Assembly (NCBI GenBank): GCA_026982255.1
Contig: JALSHL010000273.1
Location: forward strand, 1-9,760
DNA: 9,760 nt
Reading direction: 5' to 3'
From: Paracoccaceae bacterium
GTDB taxonomy: Bacteria; Pseudomonadota; Alphaproteobacteria; Rhodobacterales; Rhodobacteraceae
Below, piece by piece: positions 1 through 5,200 of the stretch. Made by a program: the position numbers and the translations under genes. The stretch's first letter is position 1. The number at the start of each line of letters is the position of its first letter. The notes beneath the pieces were generated by a model. It was not told the DNA's origin. It searched no databases and saw only the letters and a list, made by a program, of their open reading frames with translations.

Positions 1-41
1 AGGGCGGCGAGGGCCTCGGTTATGCGGGTCCAGATCGACAT
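1..41 (-). CDS. N-terminal fragment of a minus-strand gene, possibly DjiA/TerB-type co-chaperone
   Basis: An ATG on the minus strand at 41-39 opens a frame that reads MSIWTRITEALAAL and runs off the left edge. Only 13 complete codons and part of a fourteenth are visible, so no domain can be seen. The opening MSIW-R-EALAAL resembles, from memory, the start of DnaJ/TerB-type (DjiA-like) proteins of Rhodobacterales, which is the only basis for the suggested identity. No strong Shine-Dalgarno sequence is visible upstream of this ATG. A real N-terminus of another family is equally compatible with so few residues. Confidence 0.4.
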   Translation of the reverse strand, partial: MSIWTRITEALAA

Positions 42-109
42 GGAATCAGTCTAACACAAGTTTTCGTGGCGGAAAGGGCGGTGCGACGGAATATCCGAGG
101 CGGGTACGG

Positions 110-241
110 TTACAGGCCCGAAGTGATCGCAAAGGCGAGGAACAGGACCGTCAGACCAAGGCCGGCCCAGTTCAGAAGCATTGAATCCCGGGATTCGCAC
201 CCACAGGCCGCCAGAAGGGCTTTGCTCTTGCTCGGGATCAT
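110..241 (-). CDS. Small putative single-span membrane protein, 43 aa
   Basis: This 43-residue frame starts at ATG 241 and ends at TAA 110. A GGAGGT Shine-Dalgarno sequence lies 6 nt upstream of the ATG, which is the main reason to believe it and to prefer this start over an upstream in-frame ATG. The N-terminal half is polar, with a Cys-Gly-Cys around residues 14-16. The C-terminal half (about residues 21-41, LLNWAGLGLTVLFLAFAITS) is a hydrophobic stretch long enough to span the membrane and ends three residues later. The gene lies on the same strand as the cytochrome c gene but beyond that gene's terminator, so it probably has its own promoter. I do not recognise a family and assign no function. 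A chance ORF cannot be excluded at this length. Confidence 0.45.
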   Translation of the reverse strand: MIPSKSKALLAACGCESRDSMLLNWAGLGLTVLFLAFAITSGL

Positions 242-350
242 GTTGCTACCTCCATTGTATGCCGGACCGGAAGGGGACGGCGTATCGCAATGGTAGGCAG
301 AGTTTTTCCGCGCTGGCAAGACGCAAACCCGTGAGGGAAGCGTGAAGCAT

Positions 351-377
351 AAAAAAACCGCGCCGAAGCGCGGTTTT
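351..377 (-). terminator. Rho-independent terminator of the cytochrome c gene
   Basis: The arms 354-363 and 368-377 form a perfect 10-bp stem (AAAACCGCGC/GCGCGGTTTT) around a 4-nt loop. Read on the minus strand the stem is followed by a T-run, as expected for an intrinsic terminator. It begins 17 nt past the cytochrome c stop codon. The A-rich and T-rich ends are nearly symmetric, so it could also stop transcription arriving on the plus strand. Confidence 0.88.
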
Positions 378-394
378 CAGGGGGATTCCAGCGA

Positions 395-919
395 TTAACC
401 GCCGAGCGTGGCGAGATAGGCAATCAGATTGGCGCGATCGGCCGGTTTGCTGATACCTTTGAAACTCATCTTGGTGCCTGGTGCGTAGCTTTTCGGGCTT
501 TCGATAAAGGCATTGAGTTCCTCGGGCGTCCAGGTTCCGCCAAGGGCAAGAAGTGCGTCCGAGTATTTGAATCCTTCGACACTGGCCATCGGGCGATCCA
601 CAACGGCAAAGAGATACGGGCCGGTTGCATTTTTGCCGTCCTCGACCTTGTGGCAGGCCTTGCATTTGCCGAAGGTTTTCTCGCCCTTGGCAACATCGGC
701 AGATGCCAGAAGTTCGGCGAAAGTCGGGCCGACGACTTCTTCTGCTTCGGCGGTGGCGGTATCGCCCTCGCCTTCAACCTCGATCACATAGGCGGCTTCC
801 ATTTCTTCTGCTCCATGGCCACCTTCGTAGATAGCGTCGGCCCCCCATTTGACCAGTAGGAATACCAACAGGCTGCCACATACGCCGCCGACGATTTTTG
901 TTGCTGTCATTGTGTCCAT
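395..919 (-). CDS. cycM: Membrane-anchored c-type cytochrome (CycM/c552-like), 174 aa
   Basis: This encodes a membrane-tethered monohaem cytochrome c. One hydrophobic segment at about residues 9-27 acts as an uncleaved N-terminal anchor. A Glu/Ala-rich linker follows, then a class I cytochrome c domain with the haem motif CKACH at 86-90 and a likely axial Met151 in PGTKM. In Paracoccus and Rhodobacter, related proteins (c552/CycM) carry electrons in the periplasm from the bc1 complex to terminal oxidases; that role is inferred here. The ATG at 919 is chosen over an upstream TTG (946) because it has an AAGGTG 9 nt upstream and because the MDTMT-TK opening matches family members as I remember them. 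The gene is divergent from pheA and ends in a clear terminator. The symbol is by analogy; the haem protein identity is firm. Confidence 0.88.
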   Translation of the reverse strand: MDTMTATKIVGGVCGSLLVFLLVKWGADAIYEGGHGAEEMEAAYVIEVEGEGDTATAEAEEVVGPTFAELLASADVAKGEKTFGKCKACHKVEDGKNATGPYLFAVVDRPMASVEGFKYSDALLALGGTWTPEELNAFIESPKSYAPGTKMSFKGISKPADRANLIAYLATLGG

Positions 920-1036
920 GGGTGCTTTCACCTTATTTTCGGGCAATAAATATCCTAGGGGGTGTTCTACCCGCTTCCTCTATGCCATTGCAAGGTATAG
1001 AAAGCGCGACGAAACGCCCGATGCAAGGTAAAAACG

Positions 1037-1876
1037 ATGAGCAATGTAATTTCTTTTCAGGGGGAGCCCGGCGCCTATTCCCATCAGGCCTGTGTCGAGA
1101 TGTATCCCGACATGGTGGCGCTGCCTTGCCCGACCTTCGAAAGCGCTGTCGCGGCGGTGAAAGAGGGACGGGCGGAACTGGCGATGCTGCCGGTGGAAAA
1201 CTCTACCTACGGGCGGGTTGCGGACATCCATCATCTGTTGCCGGAAACCGGATTGCACATTATCGGCGAGCATTTCGTACGCGTACATATCAACCTGTTG
1301 GCGGTTCCCGGCACCTTGCTGGGGCAGGTGAGGCAGGCGATGAGCCATACAGTGCTATTGGGGCAATGCCGCGACTTTCTGAAAAAACATGATATCCAGC
1401 CGAAAACCGGTGTCGATACGGCCGGCTCGGCGCAAATGGTGGCGGAGGCGGGGGATCCCGCTGTGGCAGCTCTGGCCTCGGAACTGGCGGGGGAGATTTA
1501 CGGTCTCGATGTGCTGGCGCGCCATGTGGAGGACCAGCAGAACAACACTACCCGTTTTCTGGTAATGGCCCCGGTGCCGCAATATCCCGACCTCGGGGCC
1601 GGCGATGTGATGACAACGCTGGTGTTCCAGGTGCGCAATATTCCCGCCGCGCTTTACAAGGCGATGGGTGGCTTCGCGACCAACGGCGTCAATATGCTGA
1701 AACTGGAGAGCTATATGCTCGGCGGGTCATTCCGAGCCACGCAGTTTTATGCCGATATCGAGGGGCATCCCGAGGATCCCGCCGTTCAGCGCGCGCTGGA
1801 GGAGCTTGCCTATTTCACCAGTGCGCTGGATATTCTCGGCGTCTATCCGATGCACGAATTCCGCAAGTCGGTCTAG
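1037..1876 (+). CDS. pheA: Prephenate dehydratase, 279 aa
   Basis: This enzyme converts prephenate to phenylpyruvate in phenylalanine biosynthesis, in the cytoplasm. The catalytic domain occupies about residues 3-180. It shows FQGEPGAYS near the N-terminus, LPVENS at about 51-56 and the TTRF motif at 171-174 that contains the conserved catalytic Thr-Arg-Phe. An ACT regulatory domain follows at about 192-270. Where E. coli PheA has ESRP, this protein has ESYM (224-227), a variant I associate with alphaproteobacterial enzymes, so phenylalanine feedback is likely but not demonstrable from sequence. No chorismate mutase domain is fused. An AAGGT lies 7 nt before ATG 1037. The gene is divergent from the cytochrome c gene, and its TAG overlaps the stop codon of the convergent SRPBCC gene. 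Confidence 0.95.
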   Translation: MSNVISFQGEPGAYSHQACVEMYPDMVALPCPTFESAVAAVKEGRAELAMLPVENSTYGRVADIHHLLPETGLHIIGEHFVRVHINLLAVPGTLLGQVRQAMSHTVLLGQCRDFLKKHDIQPKTGVDTAGSAQMVAEAGDPAVAALASELAGEIYGLDVLARHVEDQQNNTTRFLVMAPVPQYPDLGAGDVMTTLVFQVRNIPAALYKAMGGFATNGVNMLKLESYMLGGSFRATQFYADIEGHPEDPAVQRALEELAYFTSALDILGVYPMHEFRKSV

Positions 1877-2337
1877 CGCCCGCCTGCATAGTCCAGTTCG
1901 ATCCGTTCCGCTACAGCCTGCATACGGGCACGAATACCTTTGTTGATCCGTTTTCTGGCCAGCCGGATAGTGTTGAATACCAGACCGGTTGAAAAACTGC
2001 GCGAATGGGCCACCAGAAGCATTTCCATGCGACAACTGTTTTCACCCTCGGGTGTGAAAGTCAGGGAGAGGGCTGCCTGATATTTCCGGTTGCCCGAGAT
2101 ATAGGAGACAATACGCGGGGCGATAAATTGCGAAAGCTCTGCCGTGAATTTCCGTTTTCTGCCACGATAGGGGACGGAAATATCCCAACGTGTGCCGATG
2201 CGCACCGGAGAACGCCCGATGCGTTTGAACGACAGCGATTCCTTGTCCGACTGTTCTTCGAATTTGGCGAAATCGGTGGCCCGGGCGAACACATATTCCA
2301 CCGGAGCGTTTATCGTTTGTGCGTGTTTGAACTGCAT
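1873..2337 (-). CDS. SRPBCC-family (START-like) protein, 154 aa
   Basis: The protein has the layout of the SRPBCC/polyketide-cyclase-like fold. An N-terminal strand with INAPVEYVF (residues 9-17) is the usual opening of this superfamily. Several beta-strand-like segments follow, then a long basic C-terminal helix (about 120-148, rich in Arg and Lys). Members bind hydrophobic ligands or lipids in an internal cavity. Nothing here identifies the ligand, and there is no signal peptide, so it is probably cytoplasmic. The start is supported by AAAGGA 6 nt upstream of the ATG. It is convergent with pheA with no space between them, so no intrinsic terminator fits between the two genes. It is divergent from ffs. 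The specific function is unknown. Confidence 0.8.
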   Translation of the reverse strand: MQFKHAQTINAPVEYVFARATDFAKFEEQSDKESLSFKRIGRSPVRIGTRWDISVPYRGRKRKFTAELSQFIAPRIVSYISGNRKYQAALSLTFTPEGENSCRMEMLLVAHSRSFSTGLVFNTIRLARKRINKGIRARMQAVAERIELDYAGGR

Positions 2338-2452
2338 GCCAGTCCTTTAGCGTATCACTCTGTCCGCGGTCCAGCGGGAATCGTGTGATGGGGCTTTGCC
2401 TGGCATCGGCAGGCTTGCAATAATCGTATTTGCCGGATGTGCTGCTGGCCCA

Positions 2453-2481
2453 TTGACCCCGCTCCGGCCCCACCATATATA
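2453..2481 (+). promoter_or_regulatory. Sigma70-type promoter of the SRP RNA gene
   Basis: A -35 box TTGACC (2453-2458) and a -10 box TATATA (2476-2481) are separated by exactly 17 nt. The first base of the RNA's closing stem lies 8 nt after the -10 box, where a transcription start is expected. This is the best promoter match in the window and suits a highly expressed stable RNA. Confidence 0.8.
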
Positions 2482-2488
2482 CCGCCGC

Positions 2489-2585
2489 GAGAGGTTGGCG
2501 CGGGCGAGCGCCTCGCCAACCCGGTCAGGTCCGGAAGGAAGCAGCCGTAACGAGCCCCGCTTGGGTCGTGTCCAGCCTCTCACCT
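2489..2585 (+). ncRNA. ffs: Signal recognition particle RNA (4.5S RNA)
   Basis: This is the bacterial small SRP RNA, which pairs with Ffh to target nascent membrane and secreted proteins. The diagnostic apical domain is intact: GGTCAGGTCCGGAAGG then AAGCAGCC, with the GGAA tetraloop at 2533-2536. The ends close on each other: 2489-2498 (GAGAGGTTGG) pairs with 2572-2581 (CCAGCCTCTC) with one wobble. The RNA is about 95 nt and lacks an Alu domain, as usual in proteobacteria. A short T-run (2585-2588) follows the closing stem and may help termination, so the exact 3' end is approximate. The 5' half also holds a strong competing local hairpin (reported as a finding). No dnaX follows it here, although I associate the two genes in some alphaproteobacteria. 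Confidence 0.95.
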
Positions 2586-2602
2586 TTTCCCGAACATCGG
2601 TT

Positions 2603-2640
2603 GTCGTTTTCGGCCCGTCCCGTCGTTTCCGGCCCGTCCC
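2603..2640. repeat. Two-copy 19-bp tandem repeat
   Basis: Positions 2603-2621 and 2622-2640 are adjacent copies of a 19-bp unit (GTCGTTT-CGGCCCGTCCC, with T or C at the eighth base) differing at one position. It lies between ffs and the first PepSY-like gene, outside any supported gene. It may be a replication-slippage duplication or a pair of protein-binding sites. The rest of the 199-bp gap holds a possible -10 element (TATAAA, 2674-2679) without a convincing -35, and a 6-bp inverted repeat (2704-2709 with 2724-2729). Confidence 0.8.
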
Positions 2641-2783
2641 GCTGCCGGTGATTTCTGCTGTATACACTGCGGTTATAAAGGGCATTTGTATATCGGGCGT
2701 TCAATGGCGTTGCAGGAAAAAATCGCCATAGTCGGGGAAACGAACACAACTTCCGCCGGGCGGGAGAGAGATGGAGAATTCCG

Positions 2784-3272
2784 ATGAAGGTTTCCGAATT
2801 GATTGCCACCATGATGGCTGTCCTGCTGGTTTCCGCCAGTGCTGCCTTTGCGGGCCCCGTATCGAAATATGTAAACAATCCGGCTGTAAAGCAGATAGCC
2901 GAACAATTGGTCCGTCAGGGCTATGTTATTGTTGAAATCGAGCGCACCTGGCTGGGGCGGTTGAAAATAGACGCGATCGCCAACGGTTTCGAGCGGGAAA
3001 TCCTTATAAGCTCTGTTTCCGGAATGGTTCTGCATGATGACTGGGCGGCCTCTCCCGGACAAACTATTGCGGGGCTGGATATGGACAAGGACGGAATAGC
3101 CGATACCCTGACCGGGGCAACAAGCCCTGTGTCTCCGGTGGTTGTGGAGCTTGGCGACGATCGAAGCACCGGTAGCGATGCCGAATATGCGAACGACGGT
3201 TCGGGCGAAGAATATGAAAGCCGTGATGGTGACAGCCCGGGCAATGAAGATGGAGTGGGTGATAACAACTAG
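2784..3272 (+). CDS. Secreted PepSY-like protein with acidic, calcium-loop-bearing tail, 162 aa
   Basis: A Sec signal peptide spans residues 1-23 (SASAAFA, cut before Gly24), so the protein is probably periplasmic. A PepSY-like alpha/beta segment follows at about 34-86, with GYVIVEIERTWLGR and a later GMVLHDD in the usual 'TGEVL' position. A DMDKDGIAD loop (99-107) then fits the DxDxDGxxD pattern of EF-hand, dockerin and thrombospondin-3 calcium sites. The tail (about 125-162) is rich in Asp, Glu, Ser and Gly and looks disordered. There are no cysteines. GGAG sits 7 nt before the ATG. It lies upstream of a two-TM HTH regulator, and the same pair recurs downstream as a paralogue. PepSY domains often bind or inhibit partners outside the cytoplasm; the partner and calcium binding are inferred. 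I recognise no characterised homologue. Confidence 0.85.
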   Translation: MKVSELIATMMAVLLVSASAAFAGPVSKYVNNPAVKQIAEQLVRQGYVIVEIERTWLGRLKIDAIANGFEREILISSVSGMVLHDDWAASPGQTIAGLDMDKDGIADTLTGATSPVSPVVVELGDDRSTGSDAEYANDGSGEEYESRDGDSPGNEDGVGDNN

Positions 3273-3351
3273 AATTCTTGTGGAATTCCGGAGAGGAAGC
3301 CTGTAAGTAGAACGCTTGTCGGTGGTGCAAGCGGGATAGCGGTTCTCCCGC
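3271..3351 (+). promoter_or_regulatory. Structured gap between PepSY-like gene 1 and HTH regulator 1
   Basis: The 119-nt gap opens with two 8-bp perfect palindromes, AGAATTCT (3271-3278, overlapping the stop codon) and GGAATTCC (3282-3289), with centres 11 bp apart. Two inverted repeats then share bases: CGCTTG/CAAGCG (3313-3318 with 3328-3333) and GCGGGA/TCCCGC (3331-3336 with 3346-3351). The shared bases 3331-3333 make the hairpins mutually exclusive in full form. No T-run follows, so this is not a standard terminator. Function is not established. Confidence 0.4.
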
Positions 3352-3391
3352 AGGGTAATTTACAATAAATGTGACCAACGCAGGACAGAAA

Positions 3392-3907
3392 ATGAAAACG
3401 AAAAACCGGAAGATTCTCGTTTGGGTAACCGTCGGAATTCAAATATTGTGTGCCCTCCTGTTTGCTGCGTATTTCATTCTGGAAACCTATCTGCCTATCG
3501 GTATCAGCATTGGCTGGCAGTTCTATGAAACCGTAGAGATCGTGACGGCTTTCGGACTGGTGCTTGGCGCTGTCATGGGGATCATTCTTGCGCGGCAGCT
3601 ACTCAGGCGCAACGAGCGGGTCGAGGAGCAGTTGCGGGTCGTATCCGGGGAGTTCCAGAAACTTCTGGAAGAGAATTTTGACGGTTGGGGGTTGTCGCCT
3701 TCGGAACGGGACGTCGCCTATTTCGCGATCAAGGGGATGTCGAACAACGAGATTGCCGAATTGCGCGGCACCAGCGAGGGCACGGTCAAGGCGCAAATGA
3801 ATGCGGTCTATAAGAAGGCCGCAGTCGAGAGCCGGACGCAACTTCTGGGCTATTTTATCGAAGAACTGCTGGCCGAGGATGGCAAAAACCAGGTTACGGA
3901 TACGTGA
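3392..3907 (+). CDS. Two-TM membrane protein with C-terminal LuxR/GerE-type HTH (regulator 1), 171 aa
   Basis: Two hydrophobic helices (about residues 8-30 and 47-67) bracket a short, probably periplasmic loop containing GWQFYE. The Lys/Arg-rich N-terminus and the RQLLRR after TM2 predict that both ends are cytoplasmic. A charged, probably coiled linker (about 72-97) leads to a LuxR/GerE-type HTH at about 100-158: LSPSERDVAYFAIKGMSNNEIA, then GTVKAQMNAVYKKA. This architecture suits a membrane-bound one-component transcription factor. There is no response-regulator receiver and no kinase nearby. ATG 3392 is preferred to the in-frame GTG 3371 because AGGA lies 6 nt upstream of the ATG. It follows the PepSY-like gene on the same strand. 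It is paralogous to the gene at 4647. I associate this 2TM-HTH family with Rhodobacterales but know of no characterised member. Confidence 0.85.
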   Translation: MKTKNRKILVWVTVGIQILCALLFAAYFILETYLPIGISIGWQFYETVEIVTAFGLVLGAVMGIILARQLLRRNERVEEQLRVVSGEFQKLLEENFDGWGLSPSERDVAYFAIKGMSNNEIAELRGTSEGTVKAQMNAVYKKAAVESRTQLLGYFIEELLAEDGKNQVTDT

Positions 3908-3951
3908 TTCCGTTTCAGTTATGACAATAGTTGCGCGGATTTCGCAAAATT

Positions 3952-3974
3952 AACCGGATATTGTCTAAACCGGA
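3952..3974. repeat. AACCGGA direct repeat between the modules
   Basis: AACCGGA occurs at 3952-3958 and again at 3968-3974, 16 bp apart. A weak promoter-like pair, ATGACA (3921-3926) and CAAAAT (3945-3950) with 18-nt spacing, lies just upstream. The position after regulator 1 and before module 2 would suit an operator, but nothing direct shows binding. Confidence 0.35.
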
Positions 3975-3988
3975 GTTTATATGCAATG

Positions 3989-4031
3989 GAGTGGCCTCCG
4001 GTTCATGGACTGGAGGCCATTTGTCATTCTA
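3989..4031 (+). terminator. Strong hairpin between the two modules, probable terminator
   Basis: TGGCCTCC (3992-3999) and GGAGGCCA (4012-4019) are a perfect 8-bp inverted repeat. Four more inner pairs (two of them G-U) can extend it to 12 bp around a CATG loop, and a T-rich stretch TTTGTCATTCT follows (4020-4030). It sits 81 nt after the regulator 1 stop codon and 60 nt before the next gene. Because so little space remains for a promoter after it, it may instead lie in the leader of module 2 and act as an attenuator. Confidence 0.65.
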
Positions 4032-4091
4032 CCTCCGTGGCATTGCGGAAGCAGTCACGCAACGGGGACTGCGCAACACAGGAGAAACGAT

Positions 4092-4607
4092 ATGAACACG
4101 AAAAAATGGATCATTGCAGGTTTGACAGCAGCCCTTATGGGCACCGGCGGTGCTTATGCGCAGTCAACTGCCGAAGCGCCCACGGTCCGCATTATTGTCA
4201 GCAGCCAGGATATCATGGACACGGAGGCTGTCCGCGATCTGGTCAAATCGCTGGCCAGCGAGGGTTTTACCTACATCGAGGTTGGCCGGACCTTCCTGGG
4301 TCGTGCAAACATCAAAGCGTATGACGGGACGCAGGTGCGCGAAATCGTTATGAATGCAAGCACCGGCGAAATCATGCGCGACATGATGAAGGAGCACAAC
4401 GGTATGCCCGGCGCGGACCACATGAATGGCGACAATCATGGCGAAGGCAACATGGATGGCGAGGGCCATGGTGAAGGTAACATGGGCGGCGAGGGCCATG
4501 GCGAAGGCACTATGGGTAACCATGGTGGCGACATGTCCGGTGAAGGTTCTATGGGAGGTTCCTTGCCTGCGGGTATGACACCCCCGACCGGTATGGGCGG
4601 CAACTAA
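4092..4607 (+). CDS. Secreted PepSY-like protein with Gly/Met/His/Glu repeat tail, 171 aa
   Basis: A signal peptide covers residues 1-23 (GGAYA, cut before Gln24), so the mature protein is probably periplasmic. The PepSY-like core (about 33-97) includes GFTYIEVGRTFLGR and TGEIMRD and aligns with the core of the protein at 2784, sharing the E-x-x-R-T-W/F-L-G-R signature. From about residue 100 the sequence is low complexity: Gly, Met, Glu, Asn and about six His, with decapeptides of the type GEGNM-GEGH. Met/His-rich tails often bind soft or transition metals such as copper or nickel; that is an inference. There are no cysteines. GGAG sits 7 nt before ATG 4092, which is chosen over an upstream in-frame ATG that would push the signal peptide internal. 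The regulator gene follows after 39 nt, consistent with one transcript. Confidence 0.87.
   Translation: MNTKKWIIAGLTAALMGTGGAYAQSTAEAPTVRIIVSSQDIMDTEAVRDLVKSLASEGFTYIEVGRTFLGRANIKAYDGTQVREIVMNASTGEIMRDMMKEHNGMPGADHMNGDNHGEGNMDGEGHGEGNMGGEGHGEGTMGNHGGDMSGEGSMGGSLPAGMTPPTGMGGN
4440..4529 (+). repeat. Three 30-bp in-frame repeats coding GEGNM-GEGH decapeptides
   Basis: Three successive 30-bp units (4440-4469, 4470-4499, 4500-4529) encode GEGNMDGEGH, GEGNMGGEGH and the diverged GEGTMGNHGG. The first two differ at only a few bases, so the expansion is recent at DNA level. The period keeps the reading frame, so copy number could vary without disrupting the gene. Confidence 0.85.
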
Positions 4608-4646
4608 TCGTCGCTTTCATACGGACATAACAAGGAATATTGCCTG

Positions 4647-5177
4647 ATGATCAAAGACTCCGGTTTTCGCAATTACCGCCTGATGCTGATTGTGGTGGTG
4701 GCTGTGCAGGCGATATTGTCCTTTATCTATATCTGGACTTTCGCCTCCGATGTATTCGGCTGGCGAAAGGCACCTCTCAGTTGGCAATTCACCGAGATTG
4801 TGCAGATACTGACGATTTTCGGTTTGCTGCTGGGAACATTCCTCGGGGCTGTTCTGCTCAAGAATTTCGTGCGTCAGCGCAACGAGTTGGAAGCGCGGCT
4901 GCATACCGCATCCGGCGAGTTCAACGAATTGATGTGGAAACGTTTCAAACAGTGGGAATTGACACCGTCGGAGAGTGATGTGGCGCTGTTCGCGATAAAG
5001 GGATTTTCCAACGCCGAGATTGCCGAGATGCGCGGCAAGAGCATTGGCACCATCAAGGCGCAAAGCAATTCGGTGTTTCGCAAGGCCGGCGTGAACGGAC
5101 GCACCCAGTTGGTGAGCCTGTTTATCGAGGATCTGACCGGAAGCATCGGCCATTCCGCTGAGGACGGTGAAAACTGA
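4647..5177 (+). CDS. Two-TM membrane protein with C-terminal LuxR/GerE-type HTH (regulator 2), 176 aa
   Basis: It has the same layout as the protein at 3392: TM1 at about 12-32, a short loop with PLSWQFTE (43-50), TM2 at about 51-71, a charged linker with ASGEF (88-92), and a LuxR/GerE-type HTH at about 105-163 (LTPSESDVALFAIKGFSNAEIA, then GTIKAQSNSVFRKA). By hand alignment the HTH segments share about 40 of 61 positions. The W-Q-F-x-E motif at the loop/TM2 border is also kept, which points to a shared signalling surface there. AAGGA lies 10 nt before the ATG. It starts 39 nt after the second PepSY-like gene, so the two probably share a transcript. A terminator follows. I infer a membrane-bound transcription factor with an unknown regulon; autoregulation or cross-regulation with the first module is plausible. 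Confidence 0.86.
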   Translation: MIKDSGFRNYRLMLIVVVAVQAILSFIYIWTFASDVFGWRKAPLSWQFTEIVQILTIFGLLLGTFLGAVLLKNFVRQRNELEARLHTASGEFNELMWKRFKQWELTPSESDVALFAIKGFSNAEIAEMRGKSIGTIKAQSNSVFRKAGVNGRTQLVSLFIEDLTGSIGHSAEDGEN

Positions 5178-5200
5178 CCGGTCCTTCAGTGGTTCACAGG

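Noticed and set aside
920..946. TTG start extending the cytochrome c by nine residues
   Set aside because: The ATG at 919 has a spaced AAGGTG and gives the N-terminus expected for the family. The TTG extension adds nothing recognisable.
2396..2731. Plus- and minus-strand ORFs across the ffs region
   Set aside because: They overlap the SRP RNA and its promoter, lack ribosome binding sites and show no domain.
3371..3391. GTG start for regulator 1
   Set aside because: AGGA is correctly spaced for ATG 3392, not for the GTG, and the paralogue begins at the equivalent place before TM1.
3981..4091. Upstream ATG for the second PepSY-like gene
   Set aside because: It would translate through the inter-module hairpin and bury the signal peptide. 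The ATG at 4092 has GGAG at 7 nt.
4440..4529. CRISPR-like array
   Set aside because: The 30-bp units are contiguous without spacers and encode an in-frame decapeptide repeat.
2784..5177. Classical two-component system
   Set aside because: No histidine kinase, HAMP or receiver domain is encoded. The HTH proteins carry only TM segments and a linker before the DNA-binding domain.
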